From the NCBI GenBank assembly GCA_027328825.1, contig DAHWTK010000089.1, positions 1 to 6,989 of the forward strand: 6,989 bases of DNA. Direction: 5' to 3'. This DNA comes from Nitrospirota bacterium (lineage in GTDB: Bacteria; Nitrospirota; JACRHJ01). The notes under the pieces were generated by a model. It was given only the letters and a program-made list of their open reading frames with translations, was not told where the DNA came from and searched no databases. Numbering within the stretch: the stretch's first letter is position 1; the number at the start of each line of letters is the position of its first letter. The translations under genes were made by a program, and so were the position numbers. Shown piece by piece: positions 1 to 5,451 of the stretch.

Positions 1-545
1 TAGCGCCCGTGATATGCGCGCGGATGAAAAAACTCCTTGCACATAAAACACTTGCGCCGTCCGCCGCCGGGACATCGGGCCCAATCAGGCATGTAGTGCG
101 CCGATACAGAAAAGGCGACCTGCGCTCTGCGTTTATAGCCATAGCCGCGACGGACGATGTGGAAGCGAACCTCAGTGTCTGCCGGGACGCGGAGAGGCTC
201 GGCATCCTGATAAACTGCGCAAGTCCGCCGGAGGCCGGGAATTTCATCGTGCCCTCGGCAAGCGAGCGCGGCGGTATGTCGATAGCCGTCTCCACCGCGG
301 GAAAGTGTCCTGCGCTCTCGAAGCTCGTCCGGCGGGAACTGGACGAATATACGACCGGATATCCGGCGCTTCTTTCGTTCCTGGAGGATGCACGTGCGCG
401 GCTTAAGGAGACCGTGCCGCGCGAGAGGGACCGTGCGGCGGCGCTGGACAGCCTCGCGGTGCGCCTGATGAAGGCGTTTCGGACGGGGCCTGAGGAAAAG
501 GCCCTGCGGCTCGCCGAAAGGGAGCTTCGGAGGCTTGGCAGGTAA
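1..545 (+). CDS. Precorrin-2 dehydrogenase / sirohydrochlorin ferrochelatase (CysG N-terminal/Met8p type), 5' end cut by the window
   Basis: This family oxidises precorrin-2 to sirohydrochlorin with NAD+ and often inserts Fe2+ to make siroheme, in the cytoplasm. The reading frame is open to the window edge (first full codon at base 3). It begins in AP-V-I, matching the end of the Rossmann strand region of the family, so the GTG at 9 is an internal codon and the GxGxxA-containing N-terminus lies upstream. Numbering visible residues from base 3: AIAATDD at 46-52, NCASPPEAGNF at 71-81, AVSTAG at 95-100, then a helical C-terminal part typical of the single-domain form, with no uroporphyrinogen methyltransferase domain before the stop. 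Oddity: aligned without gaps to CysG of Salmonella/E. coli, catalytic Asp104 (in NVVDAP) is Ser74 and Ser128 is Thr98. Dehydrogenase or chelatase activity is therefore uncertain, but family membership is fairly secure. Confidence 0.85.
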   Translation, partial: APVICARMKKLLAHKTLAPSAAGTSGPIRHVVRRYRKGDLRSAFIAIAATDDVEANLSVCRDAERLGILINCASPPEAGNFIVPSASERGGMSIAVSTAGKCPALSKLVRRELDEYTTGYPALLSFLEDARARLKETVPRERDRAAALDSLAVRLMKAFRTGPEEKALRLAERELRRLGR

Positions 546-619
546 AAAAGCCACGTCAGGCAATGGAAAAACGTGTCGTTTCTGCAACACCTCCTCCACG
601 GATAGTCCTTCAGATTATC

Positions 620-643
620 GTAATACCTTGTAATTTCAGTAAT
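620..643 (+). repeat. Three GTAAT repeats one helical turn apart
   Basis: GTAAT occurs at 620-624, 630-634 and 639-643, so the starts are 10 and 9 bases apart. The first copy also forms the right arm of a small palindrome, ATTA-TCG-TAAT (614-624). The block sits in the 135-base gap between the siroheme gene and lpxC, directly upstream of the sigma-54-like element. It could be a phased bend or an operator, or be chance in AT-rich DNA. The rest of the gap (546-613) shows only a weak AAACG-TGT-CGTTT hairpin and no T-tract terminator. Confidence 0.35.
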
Positions 644-651
644 ATTTATTC

Positions 652-667
652 TGGCATTTTATTTGCA
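652..667 (+). promoter_or_regulatory. Candidate sigma-54 (-24/-12) promoter of lpxC
   Basis: TGGCA at 652-656, six bases, then TTGCA at 663-667. It is preceded by C at 651, fitting the YTGGCA-N6-TTGCW consensus. GG (653-654) and GC (665-666) are separated by exactly 10 bases, as RpoN requires. Transcription would start near 677-679, only a few bases before the lpxC ATG at 681. No convincing sigma-70 pair was found in this gap. The motif match is seen directly; its function is inferred, and no enhancer-binding protein site is identified. Confidence 0.5.
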
Positions 668-680
668 TTCTAATCCGGGT

Positions 681-1613
681 ATGCTATTTCAGCGCACAAT
701 AAGACGACCGGTTACGCTTAACGGAATCGGCCTGCATACAGGCGAGGATGTCAGGATAACGCTCCTTCCCGCCCCCGCCGGGACTGGCATAATATTCCGT
801 GTCGGTCATGAAGGGGACGCCGGGGACAGGGGCCGGGCTGTCGGCGCGGCAGAGATTAAGGCCGTTTCGGAGAATGTCGGCGATACCTCTTACGCCACAT
901 CCCTTGTCCGGTCTGACGGCGGAAGGTGCGCGAGGGTTCAGACCGTCGAGCATCTGCTGGCCGCGCTTGCCGGGCTTGGGGTGGATAACTTGTACGTTGA
1001 GCTTTCCGGGGCGGAAGTGCCTATAATGGACGGGAGCGCAAGGCCGTTTGTCGATGCCCTGCAAGGCGCGGGTTTACAAACCCTCTCCGTCCGCCGGAGA
1101 TATATAAAAGTCGTCAAACCCGTAACGGTGCATGACGGGGACAAGATAGCGACACTCCTGCCTTCGCCTGTCCCGAGGATAACATGCCGCATAGATTTCA
1201 ACCATCCTCTGATTATGGACGAGGAAATTTCCATTGACCTCGACGCCGCATCTTTCGACCGCGAACTGGCCGACGCCAGGACGTTCGGTTTCCTTAGGGA
1301 CATAGAGATGCTTGAGAAGGCCGGGCTTGCGAAAGGGGCCTCTCTCGATAACGCCGTCGTCGTGGGCGAGGAACATATCTTAAACCCCGGCGGTCTTCGC
1401 TATCCGGATGAGTTCGTCCGGCACAAGGCGCTCGATTTAATCGGCGACCTCTCCCTTTCGGGGATGCCTCTGATAGCCCATGCGGTGGTGGACAAATCCG
1501 GGCACCGCCTGAACCAGCTCCTGGTTCGCAGGCTCCTTTCCGAAAAAGACTCCTGGATTGTCCTCGAGGGCGAACCGATGCTCTCCGAGGCCAGCCTCGC
1601 CGCGGCGGTATAG
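681..1613 (+). CDS. lpxC: UDP-3-O-acyl-N-acetylglucosamine deacetylase LpxC
   Basis: LpxC is the zinc-dependent cytosolic deacetylase that commits UDP-3-O-acyl-GlcNAc to lipid A synthesis, so the cell makes LPS or a lipid A-like outer leaflet. The 310-residue product is of normal length. The N-terminus MLFQRTIRR...GIGLHTG is the family signature and fixes the ATG at 681; the in-frame TTG at 663 would add six unsupported residues. Zinc ligands and catalytic residues are present: E90-H91 in TVEHL, H248 and D252 in VRHKALD, and H275 in KSGH. EVPIMDGSARPFVDAL (112-127) and DARTFGF (198-204) are also typical. There is no clear Shine-Dalgarno sequence before the ATG. The gene stands alone, away from fabZ/lpxA or division genes, at least within this window. 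It follows a sigma-54-like site, so it may be controlled separately from the upstream siroheme gene. Confidence 0.97.
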   Translation: MLFQRTIRRPVTLNGIGLHTGEDVRITLLPAPAGTGIIFRVGHEGDAGDRGRAVGAAEIKAVSENVGDTSYATSLVRSDGGRCARVQTVEHLLAALAGLGVDNLYVELSGAEVPIMDGSARPFVDALQGAGLQTLSVRRRYIKVVKPVTVHDGDKIATLLPSPVPRITCRIDFNHPLIMDEEISIDLDAASFDRELADARTFGFLRDIEMLEKAGLAKGASLDNAVVVGEEHILNPGGLRYPDEFVRHKALDLIGDLSLSGMPLIAHAVVDKSGHRLNQLLVRRLLSEKDSWIVLEGEPMLSEASLAAAV

Positions 1614-1679
1614 AACCATTTCATTAGCGTCCGGCCTGGCTCCCGTCAACCGGTATTAAAAAATTCCGCCTTTCCTTTT

Positions 1680-1708
1680 TTGACAACCCGCCCTCTCCCG
1701 ATTATATT
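1680..1708 (+). promoter_or_regulatory. Sigma-70 promoter of the SDR gene
   Basis: TTGACA (1680-1685, perfect -35), a 17-base spacer, then TATATT (1703-1708). The A/T-rich run just upstream (1655-1680) could act as an UP element. The start would fall near 1715, giving a leader of about 52 bases before the GTG at 1768. This is the strongest promoter match in the window and separates the SDR gene from lpxC transcription. Confidence 0.75.
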
Positions 1709-1767
1709 TATATTTGGGGATAATAAGGTTTCTCCATTAAATCTTTCGCAGACGCAGAGGGGGCCGT

Positions 1768-2550
1768 GTGCTAAAGGGGAAAATTGCCGTCGTCACCGGG
1801 GGAGGGCGCGGCCTGGGGCGTGCGATAGCTCTGGCGCTTTCCGAGGCGGGCGCTAAAACCGCCGTGGTTTCAAGGACGCGGGACGAGCTTGAAGAGACCG
1901 TCTCGATGATAGCGGACAGAGGCGGACAGACCATTGCTATCAAGGCCGACATTTCCGACGCCGGAGACATCAGGAACCTTTGCCGGGCGGTCGAGATGAA
2001 GTTCGGCCCGCCGGATATACTTGTGAACAACGCGGGAATAATCGGCCCGGTGGCGCCCTTGAAGGATGTGGACGAGAAGGATTTCCGCCAATGCACCGAC
2101 GTCAATCTCTGCGGGGCCTGGCTCGTATCGAAGGCCTGTATCCCCTCAATGATAAATAAACGCTACGGCAAGATTATAAACGTCACCTCCGGCCTGGCGG
2201 ATTTTGTCGTTCCGCGCCTGGGGTCCTACAGCATCTCGAAGGCCGGGCTCAATGCGCTTACAAAAGTGCTGGCGCGGGAGCTTGAACAGTATAACATCAA
2301 GGTATACGGGATGGACCCGGGAACCGTTGATACGAGGATGCAGGAAGACGTGCGTAAGATGGACATGAATGTCCTGGGGCCGGAGGCCTACAGGGTTTTC
2401 TGGGGGCTTAAAAAATCAGGACAGCTGAAAGGGCCGGACGAGGTGGCGAGACTCGCCGTTTTCCTGGCCTCGGAGCAGTCGGACGATCTCTCCGGGGAGA
2501 TAGGGACGGAAGACCATTTCATGAGATGGGGCTACAGGGCCGCGGCCTGA
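1768..2550 (+). CDS. Short-chain dehydrogenase/reductase (FabG-like SDR)
   Basis: A 260-residue classical SDR, a cytoplasmic NAD(P)(H)-dependent oxidoreductase of unknown substrate. The cofactor motif TGGGRGLG lies at 10-17, NNAG at 87-90, and the active site is N113, S141, Y154 and K158 in YSISK. PGTVDTRM follows at 184-191. Ser35-Arg36 after the second strand fits NADP(H) preference (inference). The start is GTG at 1768, with AGAGGGGG at 1756-1763 as a good ribosome binding site. Oddity: the C-terminus does not end in the usual xVDGG segment of FabG-type proteins; after LSGEIG it reads TEDHFMRWGYRAAA, so it is unlikely to be the housekeeping 3-oxoacyl-ACP reductase. The gene has its own promoter and no obvious operon partner. 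It converges on the next gene, whose stop codon is 31 bases away; the gap carries a duplicated CCTGAAAC (2546-2553, 2557-2564) but no strong terminator. Confidence 0.92.
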   Translation: MLKGKIAVVTGGGRGLGRAIALALSEAGAKTAVVSRTRDELEETVSMIADRGGQTIAIKADISDAGDIRNLCRAVEMKFGPPDILVNNAGIIGPVAPLKDVDEKDFRQCTDVNLCGAWLVSKACIPSMINKRYGKIINVTSGLADFVVPRLGSYSISKAGLNALTKVLARELEQYNIKVYGMDPGTVDTRMQEDVRKMDMNVLGPEAYRVFWGLKKSGQLKGPDEVARLAVFLASEQSDDLSGEIGTEDHFMRWGYRAAA

Positions 2551-2581
2551 AACCTGCCTGAAACGGCCTGTTTGACCCGCC

Positions 2582-3709
2582 TTAAACGTCCGGAAAAAGC
2601 TCCCCGGCCCGGTTTTTTACCCTCGCAAAAAGACCGCCGGAGCTACACCCCTTCGACTGCAAAAGCGCCTTGAACACACCTCCGAGCCATTCGGGGTGCA
2701 GGAGCGTTTTAAGCCCCTGTCCCGCCCGCACAAGCTCGCCCTCGGCCCCCGCCCGGCGTATGGATTCCTCGAACCACGGGAGCGTCTCGGAAAGAAACCG
2801 TCCCTGCTCCGAGAACAGCTCCGTCTCAAGACCGGCGCGCTGTCCCAGCAGGCCGAGGGTCGTGAAATCCACGTGCGCAGTGATGTCCTGCTCGCCCACA
2901 CGCTCGAAAAAATCTTCGTTTACTGAGTGCCTGTAATGGCATAGAGCGGTGCCCCTCGGCCTGGAGGCGGCATAATATTCAGACGCCGGATAGCCGTAAT
3001 CCACCGTTATCACAAATCCCTTTTTAAGCCTTTTTCCGATTGCGTCCATCCACCCGGAAACCCGCAGGTTCGCCTCCGTCGTCATCCCTTCCGGGAGAAT
3101 GAGCATCAACCGGTTGAAGTGCATCGCAAGCCCCGGCGTGGAAAGGACGCCCGTCTTTTCGACAAGCTTACCGCCCTCAAGCCCGACATATATCTCGGAG
3201 AGAATCTCCCGCTCCTGCCGCACCCTGTGAAAAGGCAGCGCGTCCACCAGTTCGTTCGAGAAGAAAACTCCCTCGACCTCCGGCAGGGCTTCGATGTTCT
3301 CCGCCCAGACTATTTTGTCCCCGAAGCCGGAAAGCGCCGTCTTCTGCCTTTCAGCCATGCCTGGCGCCGCCTCGACTATAAAATAACGGCATTTTTCGTA
3401 AATTTCCGGGTAAAACCTGGCCAGGCTGTGCAGGAAATCGCCCGCAAAGGCCCCTTCGCCCGCGCCCATCTCCACAAAGTCCGGCCCGGAAATATCGGAG
3501 AGTTTCACGTAAACTTCGGCCATTAGCCTGCCGTACATACCGGTCGCCTGCGAGGACGTGTAGAAATCCCCCGCCCTGCCTATCGCCGCATTTCCGGAGG
3601 AGTAGTAGCCGTAAAGGGGGTGATAGAGCGCAAGCTCGACATACCGCTCAAACGTTATCATCCCCTTTGAGGAAATCTCTTCCTTTACTATTTCCAGGAG
3701 CTCTCCCAT
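2582..3709 (-). CDS. SAM-dependent methyltransferase, MidA/NDUFAF7 family (DUF185, COG1565)
   Basis: A 375-residue protein of the DUF185 class I methyltransferase family. The mitochondrial member NDUFAF7/MidA dimethylates an arginine of a complex I subunit; bacterial substrates are mostly unproven. Visible motifs are MITFERYVELALYHPLYGYY (17-36), GDFYTSS (47-53), SAM motif I EMGAGEG (80-86), SNELVDALPFHRV (151-163), VDYGY (236-240) and QDITAHVDFTTL (274-285), which together are diagnostic. The ATG at 3709 is chosen because homology begins there. An in-frame ATG at 3772 would add 21 residues without family character, and these overlap the predicted promoter. No Shine-Dalgarno sequence precedes 3709. 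The gene is divergent from the alcohol dehydrogenase and convergent with the SDR, so it is a single-gene unit here. No complex I gene is in the window to support the target. Confidence 0.92.
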   Translation of the reverse strand: MGELLEIVKEEISSKGMITFERYVELALYHPLYGYYSSGNAAIGRAGDFYTSSQATGMYGRLMAEVYVKLSDISGPDFVEMGAGEGAFAGDFLHSLARFYPEIYEKCRYFIVEAAPGMAERQKTALSGFGDKIVWAENIEALPEVEGVFFSNELVDALPFHRVRQEREILSEIYVGLEGGKLVEKTGVLSTPGLAMHFNRLMLILPEGMTTEANLRVSGWMDAIGKRLKKGFVITVDYGYPASEYYAASRPRGTALCHYRHSVNEDFFERVGEQDITAHVDFTTLGLLGQRAGLETELFSEQGRFLSETLPWFEESIRRAGAEGELVRAGQGLKTLLHPEWLGGVFKALLQSKGCSSGGLFARVKNRAGELFPDV

Positions 3710-3716
3710 AAACCGG

Positions 3717-3745
3717 ATGATAGCATCTTGTACCCATAAAGACAA
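3717..3745 (-). promoter_or_regulatory. Candidate sigma-70 promoter of the methyltransferase gene
   Basis: On the - strand, TTGTCT (3745-3740), a 17-base spacer and TATCAT (3722-3717, 5 of 6 to consensus). Seven bases separate the -10 from the ATG at 3709, so transcription would begin at or next to the start codon. This fits the missing ribosome binding site and suggests a leaderless mRNA. An alternative pair, TTGTCA then TATGGG with 17 bases between them, lies slightly upstream and is weaker at -10. Confidence 0.45.
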
Positions 3746-3752
3746 TAACCGG

Positions 3753-3804
3753 GAATGACAAACATAAGACAAAACAGATTATTCGGCTGCGCCTCAGAAT
3801 GACA
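3753..3804. repeat. Palindromic extragenic repeat-like element with flanking 8-base direct repeats
   Basis: GAATGACA occurs at 3753-3760 and 3797-3804. Before the second copy lies an imperfect hairpin made of ATTC, GGC-TGC-GCC and GAAT (3781-3800). Read on the - strand the block gives GTCATTCTGAGG...GAATAATCTG and then GTCATTCCCGG. Both resemble short interspersed palindromic repeats common in intergenic DNA of many environmental bacteria. Whether it is repeated in this genome cannot be seen from one copy. It lies between the divergent promoters. Confidence 0.4.
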
Positions 3805-3887
3805 TTTTTGCGTGTTGCGCCCTGTCCTAAACACTGCCTTTTTATCCATACAAAACATGAGAGAACCGAAATTTTACTGGACATGCG

Positions 3888-3896
3888 TGATATAAT
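3888..3896 (+). promoter_or_regulatory. Extended -10 promoter of the alcohol dehydrogenase gene
   Basis: TG-A-TATAAT: a perfect -10 hexamer (3891-3896) with the extended TG at 3888-3889. No good -35 is present at 16-18 bases, as is usual for extended -10 promoters. The start would be near 3903, giving a leader of about 55 bases that contains GGGAATCCC (3920-3928) and a six-codon reading frame. Confidence 0.6.
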
Positions 3897-3931
3897 GGGG
3901 TAGAAAAGTCATTGGAGCTGGGAATCCCGTT

Positions 3932-3952
3932 ATGAAACAGGTTGTAATTTAA
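3932..3952 (+). CDS. Possible six-codon leader peptide upstream of the alcohol dehydrogenase
   Basis: ATG AAA CAG GTT GTA ATT TAA would encode MKQVVI and stop five bases before the ATG at 3958. The only upstream ribosome binding candidate is TTGGAG (3913-3918), rather far from the ATG. It could couple translation to the dehydrogenase, whose own start has no good Shine-Dalgarno sequence. So short a frame can easily occur by chance. Confidence 0.15.
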   Translation: MKQVVI

Positions 3953-3957
3953 TTTTC

Positions 3958-4995
3958 ATGAAATCAGCAACATTGATAAGCCCGAGGGTGATGGAGATAA
4001 ACCGCAAGGCGCAGGTTCCGTTTCCTGGGCCGGGCGAGGTCGTGGTAGCGGTAAAGGCGGCGCTAACGTGCGGGACGGACATAAAGGCGTATCTTCGCGG
4101 CCATCCCAAGATTCCTCTCCCCTCGGCGCTCGGGCATGAGTTCTCCGGTGACATCTACAGAATTGGTGCTGGCGTGGAGGGCTTCGCCGAGGGCGACGCC
4201 GTGATGGCGGTGCATTCCGCGCCGTGCGGGGAGTGTACGTTCTGCCGCATGGGTCGGGAAAACCTCTGCTCGACGATAATGGACGAGAAAGTCCTGGGGG
4301 CTTATGCGGAATTCATAAAACTGCCTGAACGCATTGTTAAGACGAACATGTTCAAGAAGCCGGAGCATCTGCCATACGCCGAGGCGGCAATGCTCGAGCC
4401 GCTATCCTGCGTTGTTCACGGAATCCGGATGGTCGAGGCCGAGAGGCCGAAAAACGTCCTGATATTCGGTTCCGGGCCGATAGGCCTTATGCACGTCATG
4501 CTGCACAAGATAAACGGCGCGAAGGTGATGGTGGCGGGCCGGGCGACCGGCGGAAGCTCCGAGAGGTTTCAGGCGGCGAAAGACCTGGGCGCGGACACCG
4601 TGCTCGAAGGCGATCTCCAGGACATCGCCTGGAAGGTAACAGAGGAGACGGATGGCCTTGGAGCGGACCTTGTCGTCGAGGCTACCGGAAACCGGGAAGT
4701 ATGGGAAGGCTCACCATCGCTCGTGAGGAGGGGCGGGACGGTGCTGCTTTTCGGCGGTTGTCCGGCGGGCACGCGCGCGTGTTTCGACGCCGGGCGGATA
4801 CACTACGACGAGATAAAGCTCATGGGCGCGTTCCACTTCACGCCATCCGATGTAAAAGAGGCTTACGACCTTCTGGTATCCGGCAGGCTGAACGCCTCAA
4901 GGCTCATATCCGGCAGTTATCGCCTGGACGACCTCCAGAAAGCCTTTGACGAGCTTGTCGGAGGCCGCGGAATAAAGTTTGCGATAATACCCTGA
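3958..4995 (+). CDS. Zinc-dependent medium-chain alcohol dehydrogenase (Tdh/sorbitol dehydrogenase-like, COG1063)
   Basis: A 345-residue MDR-family NAD(P)-dependent dehydrogenase acting on an unknown alcohol or polyol in the cytoplasm. The N-terminal GroES-like domain carries the catalytic zinc residues C38, H60-E61 (GHE) and E147 in MLEPLSC. The four structural zinc cysteines are C90, C93, C96 and C104. The Rossmann motif GSGPIG is at 171-176. The residue ending the second strand, usually Asp or Glu in NAD enzymes, is replaced by Gly194-Arg195, followed by a short Gly/Ser-rich insertion (ATGGSS), which suggests NADP(H) (inference). The sequence is full length and intact. The ATG at 3958 starts the conserved first strand; its ribosome binding site is poor. 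The gene is divergent from the methyltransferase and forms a single-gene unit. Threonine dehydrogenase is possible, but no partner kbl gene is adjacent. Confidence 0.93.
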   Translation: MKSATLISPRVMEINRKAQVPFPGPGEVVVAVKAALTCGTDIKAYLRGHPKIPLPSALGHEFSGDIYRIGAGVEGFAEGDAVMAVHSAPCGECTFCRMGRENLCSTIMDEKVLGAYAEFIKLPERIVKTNMFKKPEHLPYAEAAMLEPLSCVVHGIRMVEAERPKNVLIFGSGPIGLMHVMLHKINGAKVMVAGRATGGSSERFQAAKDLGADTVLEGDLQDIAWKVTEETDGLGADLVVEATGNREVWEGSPSLVRRGGTVLLFGGCPAGTRACFDAGRIHYDEIKLMGAFHFTPSDVKEAYDLLVSGRLNASRLISGSYRLDDLQKAFDELVGGRGIKFAIIP

Positions 4996-5032
4996 CCCGC
5001 AGCAGAAAAATAACGGATGTTATCCCCGTCTG

Positions 5033-5051
5033 AAAGCCGCGGAGCTTTTTT
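5033..5051 (+). terminator. Weak Rho-independent terminator after the dehydrogenase
   Basis: AAAGC (5033-5037), a 6-base loop and GCTTT (5044-5048), then more T, giving TTTTTT at 5046-5051. The stem is only 5 bp, so termination would be partial. It lies 37 bases after the stop codon. The following 5052-5110 stretch holds at best a weak ferredoxin promoter (TAAGAT at 5084-5089, no -35 at good spacing). Confidence 0.4.
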
Positions 5052-5110
5052 GATTGCCTTGCGCACCTCCCTTGTGATAGAGTTAAGATTGTAACTGCTA
5101 TTTCTTAAAG

Positions 5111-5118
5111 AAGGAGGT
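5111..5118 (+). promoter_or_regulatory. Strong ribosome binding site of the ferredoxin
   Basis: AAGGAGGT matches the anti-Shine-Dalgarno sequence completely and ends 10 bases before the ATG at 5129. It decides the start: the in-frame GTG at 5117 overlaps this site and cannot be the initiator. Confidence 0.85.
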
Positions 5119-5128
5119 GTTTGGGAAG

Positions 5129-5299
5129 ATGCCAAGGGTTATCGGCGATGACTGCATCATGTGCGGGTCCTGCGAGGCGGAATGCCCGGAAGGCGCGATA
5201 AGCGAGGGAGACCCGAAGTATGTTATTGATCCCGCAAAGTGCACGGACTGCGGCACCTGCGAAGAAGCCTGTCCAAACGAGGCTATAAAACCGGAGTAA
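5129..5299 (+). CDS. 2[4Fe-4S] ferredoxin, clostridial/bacterial type
   Basis: A 56-residue soluble electron carrier. Two CX2CX2CX3CP motifs are intact: C9, C12, C15, C19-P20 and C38, C41, C44, C48-P49, each ligating clusters in the pseudo-symmetric fold. There is no extra loop or C-terminal extension of the Alvin type, so it is the short low-potential class used in anaerobic metabolism (pyruvate or 2-oxoacid oxidoreductases, hydrogenases, nitrogenase; family knowledge). The ATG at 5129 follows an ideal ribosome binding site, suggesting high expression. A terminator lies 27 bases after the stop, so it is probably a separate short transcript from the OsmC gene 150 bases on. Its redox partner is not identifiable here. 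Confidence 0.97.
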   Translation: MPRVIGDDCIMCGSCEAECPEGAISEGDPKYVIDPAKCTDCGTCEEACPNEAIKPE

Positions 5300-5326
5300 G
5301 ACCGGTTTAAGGTTCTTAGAAGCAGA

Positions 5327-5360
5327 CGGGCGCTTCCCTAAAAGGGGGCGCTCGTTTTGT
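5327..5360 (+). terminator. Rho-independent terminator of the ferredoxin
   Basis: An 11-bp stem including G-T pairs (left arm 5327-5337, right arm 5344-5354), a 6-base loop CTAAAA, then TTTTGT. It is placed correctly just after the ferredoxin stop codon. Confidence 0.75.
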
Positions 5361-5364
5361 CTAA

Positions 5365-5419
5365 GGGGAGAGACGTTCGGAGCGAATCCAGGTGGGGTGA
5401 GCCTCCAAATTGCCTCTCC
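5365..5419 (+). other. Possible structured leader RNA upstream of the OsmC gene
   Basis: GGAGAG (5367-5372) is complementary to CTCTCC (5414-5419). Inside lie two short hairpins: CGT/GCG around a TCGGA loop (5374-5384) and GGTGG/CCTCC with one mismatch (5391-5395 with 5402-5406). Together they would form a three-way junction just after the ferredoxin terminator. No known riboswitch consensus is recognised. It only matters if transcription starts at or before about 5360, or reads through the terminator; a TATAAT at 5430 would exclude it from the mRNA. Confidence 0.25.
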
Positions 5420-5429
5420 GGCTTCTTTT

Positions 5430-5435
5430 TATAAT
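5430..5435 (+). promoter_or_regulatory. Isolated TATAAT before the OsmC gene
   Basis: A perfect -10 hexamer, but the only -35-like TTGCCT (5410-5415) is 14 bases away, which is too close. Transcription would begin near 5442, inside the ribosome binding site GGAGGGG (5441-5447). It may be a weak promoter or chance in a T-rich run. Confidence 0.25.
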
Positions 5436-5451
5436 TTTATGGAGGGGAAAA

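Noticed and set aside
9..26. GTG at 9 or ATG at 24 as the start of the siroheme gene
   Set aside because: The frame is open to the window edge, and the residues before the GTG (A-P) fit the family, so the gene begins upstream.
684..1064. Open frame on the - strand inside lpxC
   Set aside because: It is fully antisense to a strongly conserved gene and the product resembles nothing; it is a shadow of GC-rich codons.
2590..2618. Terminator for the SDR gene inside the 3' end of the methyltransferase gene
   Set aside because: CCGG...CCGG followed by six T is present, but the stem is only 4 bp with a long loop.
3119..3526. 135-residue + strand frame inside the methyltransferase gene
   Set aside because: The opposite strand carries all the DUF185 motifs; this frame has no recognisable domain.
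3648..3884. - strand frame across the divergent gap and the start of the methyltransferase
   Set aside because: It has no homology character, overlaps the true start in another frame and covers the promoters.
5365..5419. Glycine, fluoride, TPP or c-di-GMP riboswitch
   Set aside because: GGAGAG recalls the start of the glycine aptamer, but its GCCGAAGG core is absent, and none of the other consensus cores is present.
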